Assembly: GCA_025928435.1 (NCBI GenBank)
Contig: JAICJM010000158.1
Span: 1 to 9,773 of the forward strand
DNA from: Thermoleophilia bacterium
GTDB lineage: Bacteria > Actinomycetota > Thermoleophilia > Gaiellales > JAICJC01
DNA: 9,773 nt
Direction of reading: 5' to 3'
Shown here: piece after piece, positions 1-5,975 of the stretch
How positions within the stretch are numbered: the stretch's first letter is position 1
Layout of the letters: each line of letters begins with the position of its first letter
Notes under the pieces: model-generated
The model's input: only the letters and a program-made list of their open reading frames with translations
Databases searched by the model: none
Told to the model about the DNA's origin: nothing
Translations under genes and position numbers: made by a program

Positions 1-226
1 ACACCTCGGGCGTCCGCCGCGGATTCGTGCCGAAGATGCGCACCGTGCCGCTGCTCGGGCTCGAGAAGCCGGCGCACAGCTTGAGCGTCGTCGACTTGCC
101 CGCGCCGTTGTGGCCGAGCAGGCCGATCACACCGTTGTCGGCGGTGAAGGAGACGTCGGCCAGCGCGACGGTGTCGCCGAACCAGCGCGAAACCGAGTCG
201 AACGCGATCGCGGGCGCGCCGCTCAT
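1..226 (-). CDS. ABC transporter ATP-binding protein, N-terminal part (cut by window edge)
   Basis: This is the first 75 codons of an ABC ATPase; the rest lies left of the window. It would supply ATP-driven power to a membrane permease on the cytoplasmic face. The start ATG (226-224) overlaps the stop of the upstream permease gene as ATGA, so translation is probably coupled. The visible part has the A-loop aromatic region (residues 13-18, SRWFGD), then the Walker A loop GHNGAGKST at about residues 41-49, followed by the usual region after the P-loop (GFSSPSSGTVRIFG). The Q-loop, signature and Walker B cannot be seen. It is the second ATPase of the operon, so the exporter may be a heterodimer of two ATPases, or this ATPase may pair with another permease beyond the edge. 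The transported substrate is unknown. The family is certain. Confidence 0.93.
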   Translation of the reverse strand, partial: MSGAPAIAFDSVSRWFGDTVALADVSFTADNGVIGLLGHNGAGKSTTLKLCAGFSSPSSGTVRIFGTNPRRTPEV

Positions 227-1092
227 CCCGTGTCCCGCCCGTAGCGGATCGCCAGCACGGCGATCGCGGCCACCATCAGCTCCACCGAGGTCGCCGCCCA
301 CACCCACGGGCTGATATGACCCTCGTCCGAGTAGTTCGGGTAGAGGCCGCTCGCGGCCTGGATCGGCACCGCCGCGAAGGCCAGCAGGCGCAGGAAGCGC
401 TCGTCCAGGGCGTGGGCGAGCACACCGCCGACAATGGTCGGAATCGCGAGGAAGGCCAGGTAGCCGCCGACGGCGAATGCGCGCCGTGCCGTGAGCGACG
501 AGATCGCCAGCCCGACCAGCGCGTAGAAGATCCCGATCAGCAGGCCCGCCCCGATGATCCGGGGGATGTCGAGCCAGTTCCGCTCGACGTACGCGAGCGG
601 GTGCACGGCGAAGAGCACGTTGCCGGCGAACAGGATCAGCGGCGGCACGAGCGTCACGAGCAGGATCGGCATCAGCGCGGCCAGCACCTTCCCGATCACG
701 TAGTCGCCGCGGCTGATCGCGGTCGAGAAGTAGAGGGAAAGGGTGCGGTCGCGGCGGTCTGGGCACACCAGCTCGGGCGTCACGACGACGCTGAAGACGA
801 GGATGACGATCCCGATGGTGGCCGTGTAGTCCGAGTACGGCAGCGCCTTTGCGAGCCCCCCGTTGAAGACGGTCGGCCCGAACAGCGCCCGCAGGCCGAG
901 CACGACCAGGGCGGGGGCGAAGCCGAGCAGGATCAGGGTGAGCGGGATGACCTTCGCCTTCCAGCCGCGGCGGGCGCCGAGCGCACGTAGGGAGCTCCAC
1001 CGCGCGAGCGACCAGATCGCCGCGAGCCGGCCGGCGCGGGGGCCGTCGTAGCGGCTGTAGGCGACGTCGGTGACGCGGGCGTCGGCGCTCAT
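223..1092 (-). CDS. ABC-2 type transporter permease
   Basis: A 289-residue polytopic protein with about six hydrophobic segments (roughly residues 48-70, 90-108, 136-161, 178-200, 207-228, 263-283), the topology of ABC-2 permeases. The stretch around residues 106-134 (PELVCPDRRDRTLSLYFS, then ISRGDYVIGK) resembles the conserved loop of actinobacterial ABC-2 permeases after TM2. It would form the channel of an exporter for lipid, peptide, polysaccharide or drug substrates; nothing here fixes the substrate. The N-terminal 45 residues are basic and probably cytoplasmic. The start ATG at 1092 overlaps the TGA of the upstream ATPase gene (ATGA, 1089-1092), and its own stop overlaps the next ATPase start (223-226), so it sits between two ATPases in one coupled operon. 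The long plus-strand reading frame over it is a GC-rich shadow. Confidence 0.93.
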   Translation of the reverse strand: MSADARVTDVAYSRYDGPRAGRLAAIWSLARWSSLRALGARRGWKAKVIPLTLILLGFAPALVVLGLRALFGPTVFNGGLAKALPYSDYTATIGIVILVFSVVVTPELVCPDRRDRTLSLYFSTAISRGDYVIGKVLAALMPILLVTLVPPLILFAGNVLFAVHPLAYVERNWLDIPRIIGAGLLIGIFYALVGLAISSLTARRAFAVGGYLAFLAIPTIVGGVLAHALDERFLRLLAFAAVPIQAASGLYPNYSDEGHISPWVWAATSVELMVAAIAVLAIRYGRDTG

Positions 1093-2030
1093 CCGATCGC
1101 CCCGATGAGCGATTCCTCGAGCGTCGGCCCGGCCGGCCGCAGCTCGCGCAGCCCGACGCCGGCCGCGCAGGCCGCGTCGCGCACGCCGGCCAACACGCCG
1201 TTGGCGTCGCCGCCGCGCACGACCAGCCAGCCGTCCTCGCCCGCGCCGTCGGCCTCCACCGTCAGGCCCAGACCCTGCGCGGCGCGGGTGAACCCGTCCG
1301 AGTCGCCGGCGATGCGCACCCGCATGTCGCCGCGCACGGCCGCGGCCGCGTGGTCGATCGTCCGGGTGGCCGCCACCCTGCCCTCGCGCAGGACGACGAC
1401 GGAGTCGCAGGTGCGGGCGACGTCCTCGAGCACGTGCGACGACATCACGACGGCGATGCCGAGCTCGGTCGAGAGCCGGCGCACGAGCTGGAGCATCTCC
1501 TCGCGTCCGGCCGGGTCGAGGCCGTTCGTGGGCTCGTCCAGGATGACGAGGTTCGGTGAGTGGACGATCGCCTGGGCCAGGTTGGTGCGCTGCTTCATCC
1601 CGACGGAGAAGGTGCGGATCAGGCGCGAGCGCTCCTCCTCGAGCCCGACCTGGAAGAGCACCTCGGACGCCCGCAGCACCGCCACCCGCCGGGGCAGCCC
1701 GCGCAGCTCGCCCATGTGGACGACCAGGTCGCGGGCGGTCATGCCGAGCGGGAGGCAGCTGTGCTCCGGCATGTAGCCGAGCAGACGGCGCACTTCCCAG
1801 GTCGGCCGCGACGCGTCGATCCCGAGCACCCGCACCTCACCGGCGTCGACCGGGATCAGGCCGAGCATCACCCGCATGAGCGTCGACTTGCCGGCGCCGT
1901 TCGCGCCCAGCAGCCCGACGGCGCGCTCGCGCACCGTCGCGGACACGCCGTCAAGCGCCACGATGTTCCCGTAGCGCTTGCTGACGCCCTGGATCTCGAC
2001 AAGCGGCTCGCCGCCGCCGTTCCGGCTCAC
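1089..2030 (-). CDS. ABC transporter ATP-binding protein
   Basis: A complete ABC ATPase of 313 residues using the GTG at 2030. I chose this start because it overlaps the upstream stop as GTGA (2027-2030), as the other genes in the operon do. A longer frame back to 2111 would only add residues that shadow the upstream gene. Landmarks: A-loop Y20; Walker A GANGAGKST at 42-50; Q-loop position E89 in GYMPEH; signature SVGMKQ at about 142-147; Walker B plus D-loop LVILDEPTNGLDP at 161-173; switch histidine H199. The tail from about residue 225 is an extra C-terminal domain common in ABC-2 exporters, ending in PTLEESLIG, where these proteins often have a (T/S)LEExF-type motif. It should drive the permease encoded next to it. 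Substrate unknown. Confidence 0.95.
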   Translation of the reverse strand: MSRNGGGEPLVEIQGVSKRYGNIVALDGVSATVRERAVGLLGANGAGKSTLMRVMLGLIPVDAGEVRVLGIDASRPTWEVRRLLGYMPEHSCLPLGMTARDLVVHMGELRGLPRRVAVLRASEVLFQVGLEEERSRLIRTFSVGMKQRTNLAQAIVHSPNLVILDEPTNGLDPAGREEMLQLVRRLSTELGIAVVMSSHVLEDVARTCDSVVVLREGRVAATRTIDHAAAAVRGDMRVRIAGDSDGFTRAAQGLGLTVEADGAGEDGWLVVRGGDANGVLAGVRDAACAAGVGLRELRPAGPTLEESLIGAIG

Positions 2031-3193
2031 GCCAGAGATTTTGCCGCGGACATGATCCGCTCCGCCGACTGCGAGCCGGCGATCGTGTACGTCACGCCGC
2101 CCCGGCTCCACTGGATGACCGAGCCGAGCGTGGTGTCGAGCTCGTGCGCCCGGATCCCGTTCACCGTGACCGGCGGCAGCGATGACAGCGGCGTATGGCT
2201 GCCGGCCTTGCGCTGCTCGAGCAGGAACACCGTGCCGAGGCCGCGGCCGTAGGTGGCGAGGGCCGCGCGGTGCGAGCCGATGCCGATCGCGCGCACGCGC
2301 TGCTGCGGCAGCCCGGCCAGCGTCGCCGGCGCCTTGACGGCGAACCCGACCGCCTGCGAGGCGGCCGCCTGGCCGACCGCAGTCGTGACGTGCGGCTTCT
2401 GCGCCGACCGGTCATGCCGGGTCGGCATGTGCACGTGCACGATCCGCGTCCCGGCCGGCGGGGTCGCGCGGAAGTCGCTCGCCGGTGCGGCGCCGTAGCG
2501 GATGTGGGTGACGGAGATCGAGATCGCCGCGGTGCTCGAGCCGCGCGGGTAGATCGCGAACCGGAGCGGCACGGCGTGGGCGGCATCCCAGGCCAGGTCG
2601 AACTCGCCGAAGAGCCCGCCGTTGTGGCGCGGCGAGACGTGCACGCTGTAGGCCTCGCGGCCGGCGACGTTGCTCGGGATCGCGCCCGAGATGACGGCGA
2701 ACTGCGCGGCCCGTGTCAGCGCGTGGCTGATGGCCGCCATCGACGGCGTGTTGCGCTCCGTCGCGCCGCCGGGCTTGCCGTGGTGCTTCACCGGGAGGAC
2801 GTAGGCGACGTGGTGCTTGCGGTCGTAGAGGGTGACCTGGTGGCCGTCGAAGGCGACCGAGGTCGTACCGAGCTGGGAGTTCAGGACGAGTCGGGCGCGG
2901 CCGTCGCCGATCCAGACGTGGCCCGTGGCGCCGGCGAGCAGCGGGCTGGACGAAAGGCTCGTCGAGGCCCCCGCGAGCAGGTGCTGGTCGACCTGGAAGT
3001 CGGCGGAGAGGCCGGTGACCGGCTTCGCCGTGAAGATGCGGTGGACGGCGCTCGCCAGGGAGCGTTTGGGCGGCTTGGCGGCCCCGCCTCGGGTCATCGC
3101 GTAGGCGGTGACGGAGATGGCGCAGAGCAGGGCGGCAGCGAGAACGAGCCAGCCGGCCAGGCTCGTGGCGGACGAACGCTTGATGATGCCCAT
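2027..3193 (-). CDS. membrane-anchored LolA/DUF4367-like protein
   Basis: A 388-residue protein with one N-terminal hydrophobic segment (residues 11-33) after a short basic head, so it is probably anchored in the membrane with the bulk outside. I see no proper lipobox before the only nearby cysteine (ALLC), so I do not call it a lipoprotein. Residues ~50-240 are beta-rich and resemble the LolA/RseB-type fold (for example VWIGDGRARLVL, VAFDGHQVTLYDRKHHVAYV, HAVPLRFAIY). The last ~40 residues (VIQWSRGGVTYTIAG, then AERIMSAAKSLA) look like DUF4367. Such proteins bind hydrophobic ligands or sense envelope state. Being first in a coupled operon with an ABC-2 exporter, it may hand over or monitor the substrate; that is inference. 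A purine-rich RBS lies at 3201-3210. A TACCCT hexamer on the minus strand at 3226-3231 is a weak -10 candidate. Confidence 0.8.
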   Translation of the reverse strand: MGIIKRSSATSLAGWLVLAAALLCAISVTAYAMTRGGAAKPPKRSLASAVHRIFTAKPVTGLSADFQVDQHLLAGASTSLSSSPLLAGATGHVWIGDGRARLVLNSQLGTTSVAFDGHQVTLYDRKHHVAYVLPVKHHGKPGGATERNTPSMAAISHALTRAAQFAVISGAIPSNVAGREAYSVHVSPRHNGGLFGEFDLAWDAAHAVPLRFAIYPRGSSTAAISISVTHIRYGAAPASDFRATPPAGTRIVHVHMPTRHDRSAQKPHVTTAVGQAAASQAVGFAVKAPATLAGLPQQRVRAIGIGSHRAALATYGRGLGTVFLLEQRKAGSHTPLSSLPPVTVNGIRAHELDTTLGSVIQWSRGGVTYTIAGSQSAERIMSAAKSLA

Positions 3194-3200
3194 GAGCGTG

Positions 3201-3210
3201 CTTCCTTCCC
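3201..3210 (-). promoter_or_regulatory. ribosome binding site of the LolA-like gene
   Basis: On the minus strand this reads GGGAAGGAAG, with its AAGGA core ending 9 nt before the ATG at 3193. It supports that start and shows that this operon, unlike the neighbouring MFS gene, has a transcribed leader or is reached by read-through from the MFS gene. Confidence 0.65.
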
Positions 3211-3262
3211 GGGTGTGACCACTGCAGGGTACCCCTCGACTCTGAGAGGCATGTGAGTGCCC

Positions 3263-4963
3263 TCAGGCGGCGCGCTCGGCCTCGGCGCGGGCGACCGGGG
3301 CCTGCTCGATCTGGGCCGCGGTGCGGCCTCCGCGCATGAGCGATGCCGCCGCGGCGATGAGGCAGGCGGTGATCGCGAAGGCGAACGCGGCGTGCAGCCC
3401 GTCCCGGAACGGCGTCGAGATCAGGTGGGGGAAGAACGACCGTCCCGTCAGGACCGCCTGCTGGTGGGCGGGGAGTGCGTGCAGCGCGCCGGGCCCGAGC
3501 AGGTGCCCGATCGGGTTGTAGCCGAGAAACGCGGCGAACAGGATCGAGACCGGTGGGAGGTGCGACAAATGCGCCGCGGTGGCCGGTGGGACGCCGTGGC
3601 TGACGAGGCCGCTGTGCACCGCGTCGGGGAGCGTCGCGGCCAGGCCCAGGATCATGAGCGTGAAGAAGATCCCGATCGAGAGCACCTGGGCGGAGTTCTG
3701 GAACGTCTGGTTCATCCCCCCGCCCGCGCCGCGGTCGGCCGCCGGCAGGCTGTTCATCACCCCGGCCCGGTTCGGCGAGGCGAAGAGGCCCATCGAGATT
3801 CCGTTCAGCGCCAGCACCGCCGCGAACACCGGGTAGGAGAAGTCGATCGGGAGCAGCAGGAGGAGGCCGAAGCTGCAGGCGGCGCCGATCATGCCCGCGG
3901 TGGCGAAGAGGCGCGAGCCGAACCGGTCGGACAGGTAGCCCGACGTCGGCCCTGCCACCAGCATCCCGAGCGTCAGCGGGAGCATGTAGATGCCGGCCCA
4001 GAGCGGCGTGTCCTTGAAGTCGTAGCCGTGCTGGGGGAGCCAGATGCCCTGCAGCCAGATGATCAGCATGAACATCAGGCCGCCGCGGGCGACGGCCGAG
4101 AGAAACGTCGAGAGCGTCCCGAACGTGAAGGCGCGGATGCGGAACAGTGGCAGCCGGAACATCGGGTTCTCGGCCCGCCGCTCGACGAGCCAGAACGCGA
4201 TCAGGCTTGCGAGGGCGCCCGAGACGAGGATGATCACCCGCGTGCTCGTCCACCCGGTTGCATGGCCGTTCGCCGGCCGGATGCCGTACGTGACGGCGAC
4301 CATCAGGAGCACCAGGCCGAGCGCGAACGTGATGTTGCCCCACCAGTCGACCGGCGCACGCTTGCGCAGCCCCCGCTCCTCGAGCTTCAGGTACGCCCAC
4401 ACGGTGCCGGCCACGCCGACCGGGACCGAGATCAGGAAGACGAGCCGCCAGCTGATCGGGGCCAGCAGGCCGCCCAGCACGAGCCCCACGAACATGCCGC
4501 TCACGCCGACGATGTTGTTGATCCCGAGCGCCATGCCGCGCTGGTTGGACGGGAACGCGTCGGTGATGATCGCCGCGGCGTTCGCGAGCAGGCAGGCGCC
4601 GCCGAGGCCCTGGACGATGCGGAAGACGATCAGGTAGGTGGCGCCCGGGCGGCCGGTCATCCACGTGACCGTCAGGAAGAGCGACGCGACGGTGTAGATC
4701 ACGAAGCCGAGGTTGTAGATCCGCACCCGCCCGTACATGTCGCCGAGCCGGCCCAGGCTCACGATCAGGACGCTCGAGACGACCAGGTAGCCCAGGATCA
4801 TCCACAGCAGGTAGAAGCTGTTCGAGGGGACGAGCGGGTCGAGCTTGATGCCGCGGAAGATGTCGGGCATCGCGATCAGGGTGATCGACGCGTCAAGTGT
4901 CGCGAGCAGCACGCCAAGCGTCACGTTCGAGAGCGCGATCCACTTGTACCGGTCGGCGGCCAC
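3263..4963 (-). CDS. MFS transporter, DHA2 (14-TM, EmrB/QacA-like) drug exporter
   Basis: A 566-residue polytopic protein of the usual length for DHA2 drug:proton antiporters. Visible family marks: LDASITLIAMPDI in TM1 (residues 23-35, motif D1-like), motif A GRLGDMYGRVR at 71-81, motif B RIVQGLGGA at 115-123, and a motif-C-like stretch GVSGMFVGLVLGG at 153-165 (the usual GPxxGPxxGG is altered). It would export a small molecule through the cytoplasmic membrane in exchange for protons; the substrate cannot be read from sequence. The start is GTG at 4963, placed exactly 6 nt after a TAGAAT hexamer, so the mRNA is probably leaderless. It is divergent from a MarR gene across 41 bp, which suggests repression by MarR relieved by the pump's substrate. 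Downstream, 69 bp separate it from the LolA/ABC operon, which it may partly co-transcribe. Confidence 0.95.
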   Translation of the reverse strand: MAADRYKWIALSNVTLGVLLATLDASITLIAMPDIFRGIKLDPLVPSNSFYLLWMILGYLVVSSVLIVSLGRLGDMYGRVRIYNLGFVIYTVASLFLTVTWMTGRPGATYLIVFRIVQGLGGACLLANAAAIITDAFPSNQRGMALGINNIVGVSGMFVGLVLGGLLAPISWRLVFLISVPVGVAGTVWAYLKLEERGLRKRAPVDWWGNITFALGLVLLMVAVTYGIRPANGHATGWTSTRVIILVSGALASLIAFWLVERRAENPMFRLPLFRIRAFTFGTLSTFLSAVARGGLMFMLIIWLQGIWLPQHGYDFKDTPLWAGIYMLPLTLGMLVAGPTSGYLSDRFGSRLFATAGMIGAACSFGLLLLLPIDFSYPVFAAVLALNGISMGLFASPNRAGVMNSLPAADRGAGGGMNQTFQNSAQVLSIGIFFTLMILGLAATLPDAVHSGLVSHGVPPATAAHLSHLPPVSILFAAFLGYNPIGHLLGPGALHALPAHQQAVLTGRSFFPHLISTPFRDGLHAAFAFAITACLIAAAASLMRGGRTAAQIEQAPVARAEAERAA

Positions 4964-4969
4964 GAGGCA

Positions 4970-4975
4970 ATTCTA
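4970..4975 (-). promoter_or_regulatory. -10 box for the MFS gene (leaderless start)
   Basis: On the minus strand the hexamer is TAGAAT, followed by 6 nt and the GTG at 4963. This spacing would put the transcription start on the start codon. No convincing -35 box is visible 16-18 nt upstream; that stretch overlaps the opposing marR promoter and the dyads. Confidence 0.6.
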
Positions 4976-4997
4976 CAGGCAAACTGTTCAGGTATGC
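4975..4997. promoter_or_regulatory. putative MarR operator in the divergent MFS/marR gap
   Basis: Two overlapping imperfect dyads fill the gap. ACAG-N5-CTGT spans 4975-4987 with perfect 4-bp arms. GCAaAC-N7-GTaTGC spans 4979-4997 with 5 of 6 arm positions matching. Both overlap the space between the two opposed -10 boxes, and the second overlaps the marR -10 itself. MarR dimers typically bind imperfect palindromes of about this size in such gaps. Which dyad, if either, is the real operator is inference. Confidence 0.45.
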
Positions 4998-4998
4998 T
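4993..4998 (+). promoter_or_regulatory. -10 box for marR (leaderless start)
   Basis: The hexamer TATGCT is followed by 6 nt and the GTG at 5005, mirroring the arrangement on the other strand. A weak -35 candidate, TTCTAC (4971-4976), lies 16 nt upstream and overlaps the MFS -10 box, so the two promoters would compete for polymerase. Confidence 0.6.
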
Positions 4999-5004
4999 GC
5001 ATAT

Positions 5005-5433
5005 GTGATCGAGCCCGAAACGGTTGCGAGCGAGCTGCGCGTCGTCCTCGGACGGATCGTCCGGCGCCTGCGCGCAGAGCGCGTCGAACGCCGCGGGCTC
5101 CCGCTCGCGCAGGTGATCGTGCTCGGCCGGCTCGACCGCGGCGGCCCGTCAGGGATCAGCGCGCTGGCGGCCGCCGAGCACGTCCGGCCGCAGTCGATGG
5201 CCGCGACGGTGGCCGCGCTCGACGAGGCCGGCCTGGTCGCCCGTCACCCCGACGCCGACGATCGCCGCCGGGTCGCGATCGACCTGACTCCCGCCGGCCG
5301 CGAGGTGCTGGCCGCCGACCGCGCCCGCCGCGAGGGCTGGCTGGCCGAGTCGATCCGCACCGACCTCACCGCCCGCGAGCAGAAGGTGCTGGCCGAGGCG
5401 ACGAGGCTGCTGGCGCGGTTGGCTGGCGACTGA
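5005..5433 (+). CDS. MarR family transcriptional regulator
   Basis: A 142-residue winged helix-turn-helix protein, the normal MarR length. The N-terminal helix (about 1-30) would form the dimer interface with the C-terminal helices (about 105-140). The helix-turn-helix lies at roughly 51-76 (ISALAAAEHVRPQSMAATVA), and the wing at 80-95 carries DADDRRRVAIDLTPAG, matching the conserved MarR DxRR wing. I chose the GTG at 5005 rather than the ATG at 4897. The longer form would run through the promoter region and into the divergent MFS gene with unlikely residues, and the GTG sits exactly 6 nt after a -10 hexamer. It probably represses itself and the divergent MFS gene, releasing DNA on binding a small ligand. 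The stop codon lies inside the 33-bp palindrome that follows. Confidence 0.92.
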   Translation: MIEPETVASELRVVLGRIVRRLRAERVERRGLPLAQVIVLGRLDRGGPSGISALAAAEHVRPQSMAATVAALDEAGLVARHPDADDRRRVAIDLTPAGREVLAADRARREGWLAESIRTDLTAREQKVLAEATRLLARLAGD

Positions 5434-5462
5434 ATAAACGGGGTCAGACCCCGTTTATTCAG
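5430..5462. repeat. 33-bp perfect palindrome (REP-like)
   Basis: Two perfect 16-bp arms (left arm CTGAATAAACGGGGTC) flank a single central base at 5446. The TGA of marR (5431-5433) lies inside the left arm. There is no T-tract, so it is not a standard intrinsic terminator, though an RNA hairpin this strong could still protect or end the transcript. The GGGGTC-n-GACCCC core resembles REP palindromes mobilised by RAYT (REP-associated Y1 transposases) in many bacteria. Only one copy is in this window and no RAYT gene is here, so that identity is inference. Confidence 0.85.
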
Positions 5463-5528
5463 TGTTGCGGCCACCGGGTTCCGGTACCGTCGTCGGTGTG
5501 GAGTCGTTCAACATCCCCCGGCGGCGGG

Positions 5529-5728
5529 TCAGCGCACGACGAAGTTCGCGCCGGCGATCTTCACGTACAGGTCGTCGCGCGGGAGGTAGACGCTGTAGCG
5601 GCCGCGCGTCAGCGGCACGGCGAAGATGCCGCTGGGCCGCAGCGTGAACGTGCCGTCGATCGCGGCGTGGGTGTAGCGCCACTGCAGGTACGACGCGACG
5701 AGCGGGTCGGCGCCGCGGGGGGCGACGC
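5529..5728 (-). pseudogene. C-terminal fragment of an unidentified protein
   Basis: On the minus strand an open frame ends at TGA (5531-5529) and reads upstream as coding-like sequence, for example ADPLVASYLQWRYTH, IDGTFTLRPSGIFAVPL and RYSVYLPRDDLYVKIAG. The alternating pattern suggests a beta-rich, perhaps extracellular domain. The frame is open only back to a TGA at 5756-5754 and has no ATG, GTG or TTG start, so I read it as the tail of a gene whose front is missing. The coding look fades near 5728, where the unrelated plus-strand piece begins. I do not recognise the family. It could also be chance reading in GC-rich DNA, but the residue pattern is more protein-like than the other frames. 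Confidence 0.45.
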
Positions 5729-5735
5729 CGCGGCG

Positions 5736-5975
5736 GTCTTCACTGTGGTGGTCTCACAGGTGGTGAACGGAGGTTGGGCGATCGGCATCGGGAAGAGTGA
5801 TGTGTACAAGCCCCCGCCGCCCAAGACCGGTCCGAACGATTGGAGCGCTGACATCGAAATGGTTACCGGAACCTTCGAGAAAGGCGGTGCGACGGTCTAC
5901 GCCTGGGCATCAATCGCACAGCCGGACGGCGGCTGGGAGATGTATCCCTGGGGCCGAGCGGTCGAGCTCGCCTAG
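5736..5975 (+). pseudogene. C-terminal fragment of an unidentified protein
   Basis: A plus-strand frame ending at TAG (5973-5975) reads like real protein: VVVSQVVNGGWAIGIGK, then GPNDWSADIEMVTGTF, KGGATVYAWASIAQ and DGGWEMYPWGRAVEL. Further upstream the frame is only the shadow of the minus-strand fragment. GTG codons at 5745, 5748, 5760 and 5763 could start a ~75-residue protein, but none has a ribosome binding site or promoter-like hexamer at the right distance. By hand count, 5761-5940 is about 62% G+C, clearly lower than its neighbours, which hints at foreign origin. Its TAG overlaps the TAG of the convergent regulator gene within CTAG (5972-5975). The family is not recognised; a tail of a secreted, phage or element-borne gene is possible. 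Confidence 0.45.

Noticed and set aside
1764..1766. Glu instead of Gln at the Q-loop of the ABC ATPase (E89)
   Set aside because: GYxPE is common among ABC-2-type exporter ATPases, so it is not a sign of decay.
2031..2111. Upstream ATG extension of the second ABC ATPase
   Set aside because: It would add 27 residues copied out of frame from the LolA-like gene; the GTG at 2030 overlaps the upstream stop like the other starts in the operon.
2412..4805. Minus-strand open frame of 797 codons across the MFS and LolA-like genes
   Set aside because: It is out of frame with both recognisable proteins, is rich in Arg, Pro, His and Gly, and spans their intergenic gap; a shadow frame.
4897..5004. ATG start at 4897 for MarR
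   Set aside because: It would extend the protein by 36 atypical residues through the divergent promoters and into the MFS gene; the GTG at 5005 fits the family length and the promoter spacing.
3257..5008. Long plus-strand open frame (583 codons) opposite the MFS gene
   Set aside because: Its product is a low-complexity string of Arg, Glu, Asp, His and Gln, typical of the reverse frame of a GC-rich gene; the minus strand encodes a clear 14-TM transporter.
5430..5462. Palindrome as a standard rho-independent terminator
   Set aside because: No T-tract follows on either strand and the palindrome overlaps the stop codon; a terminator role is possible but not supported by form.
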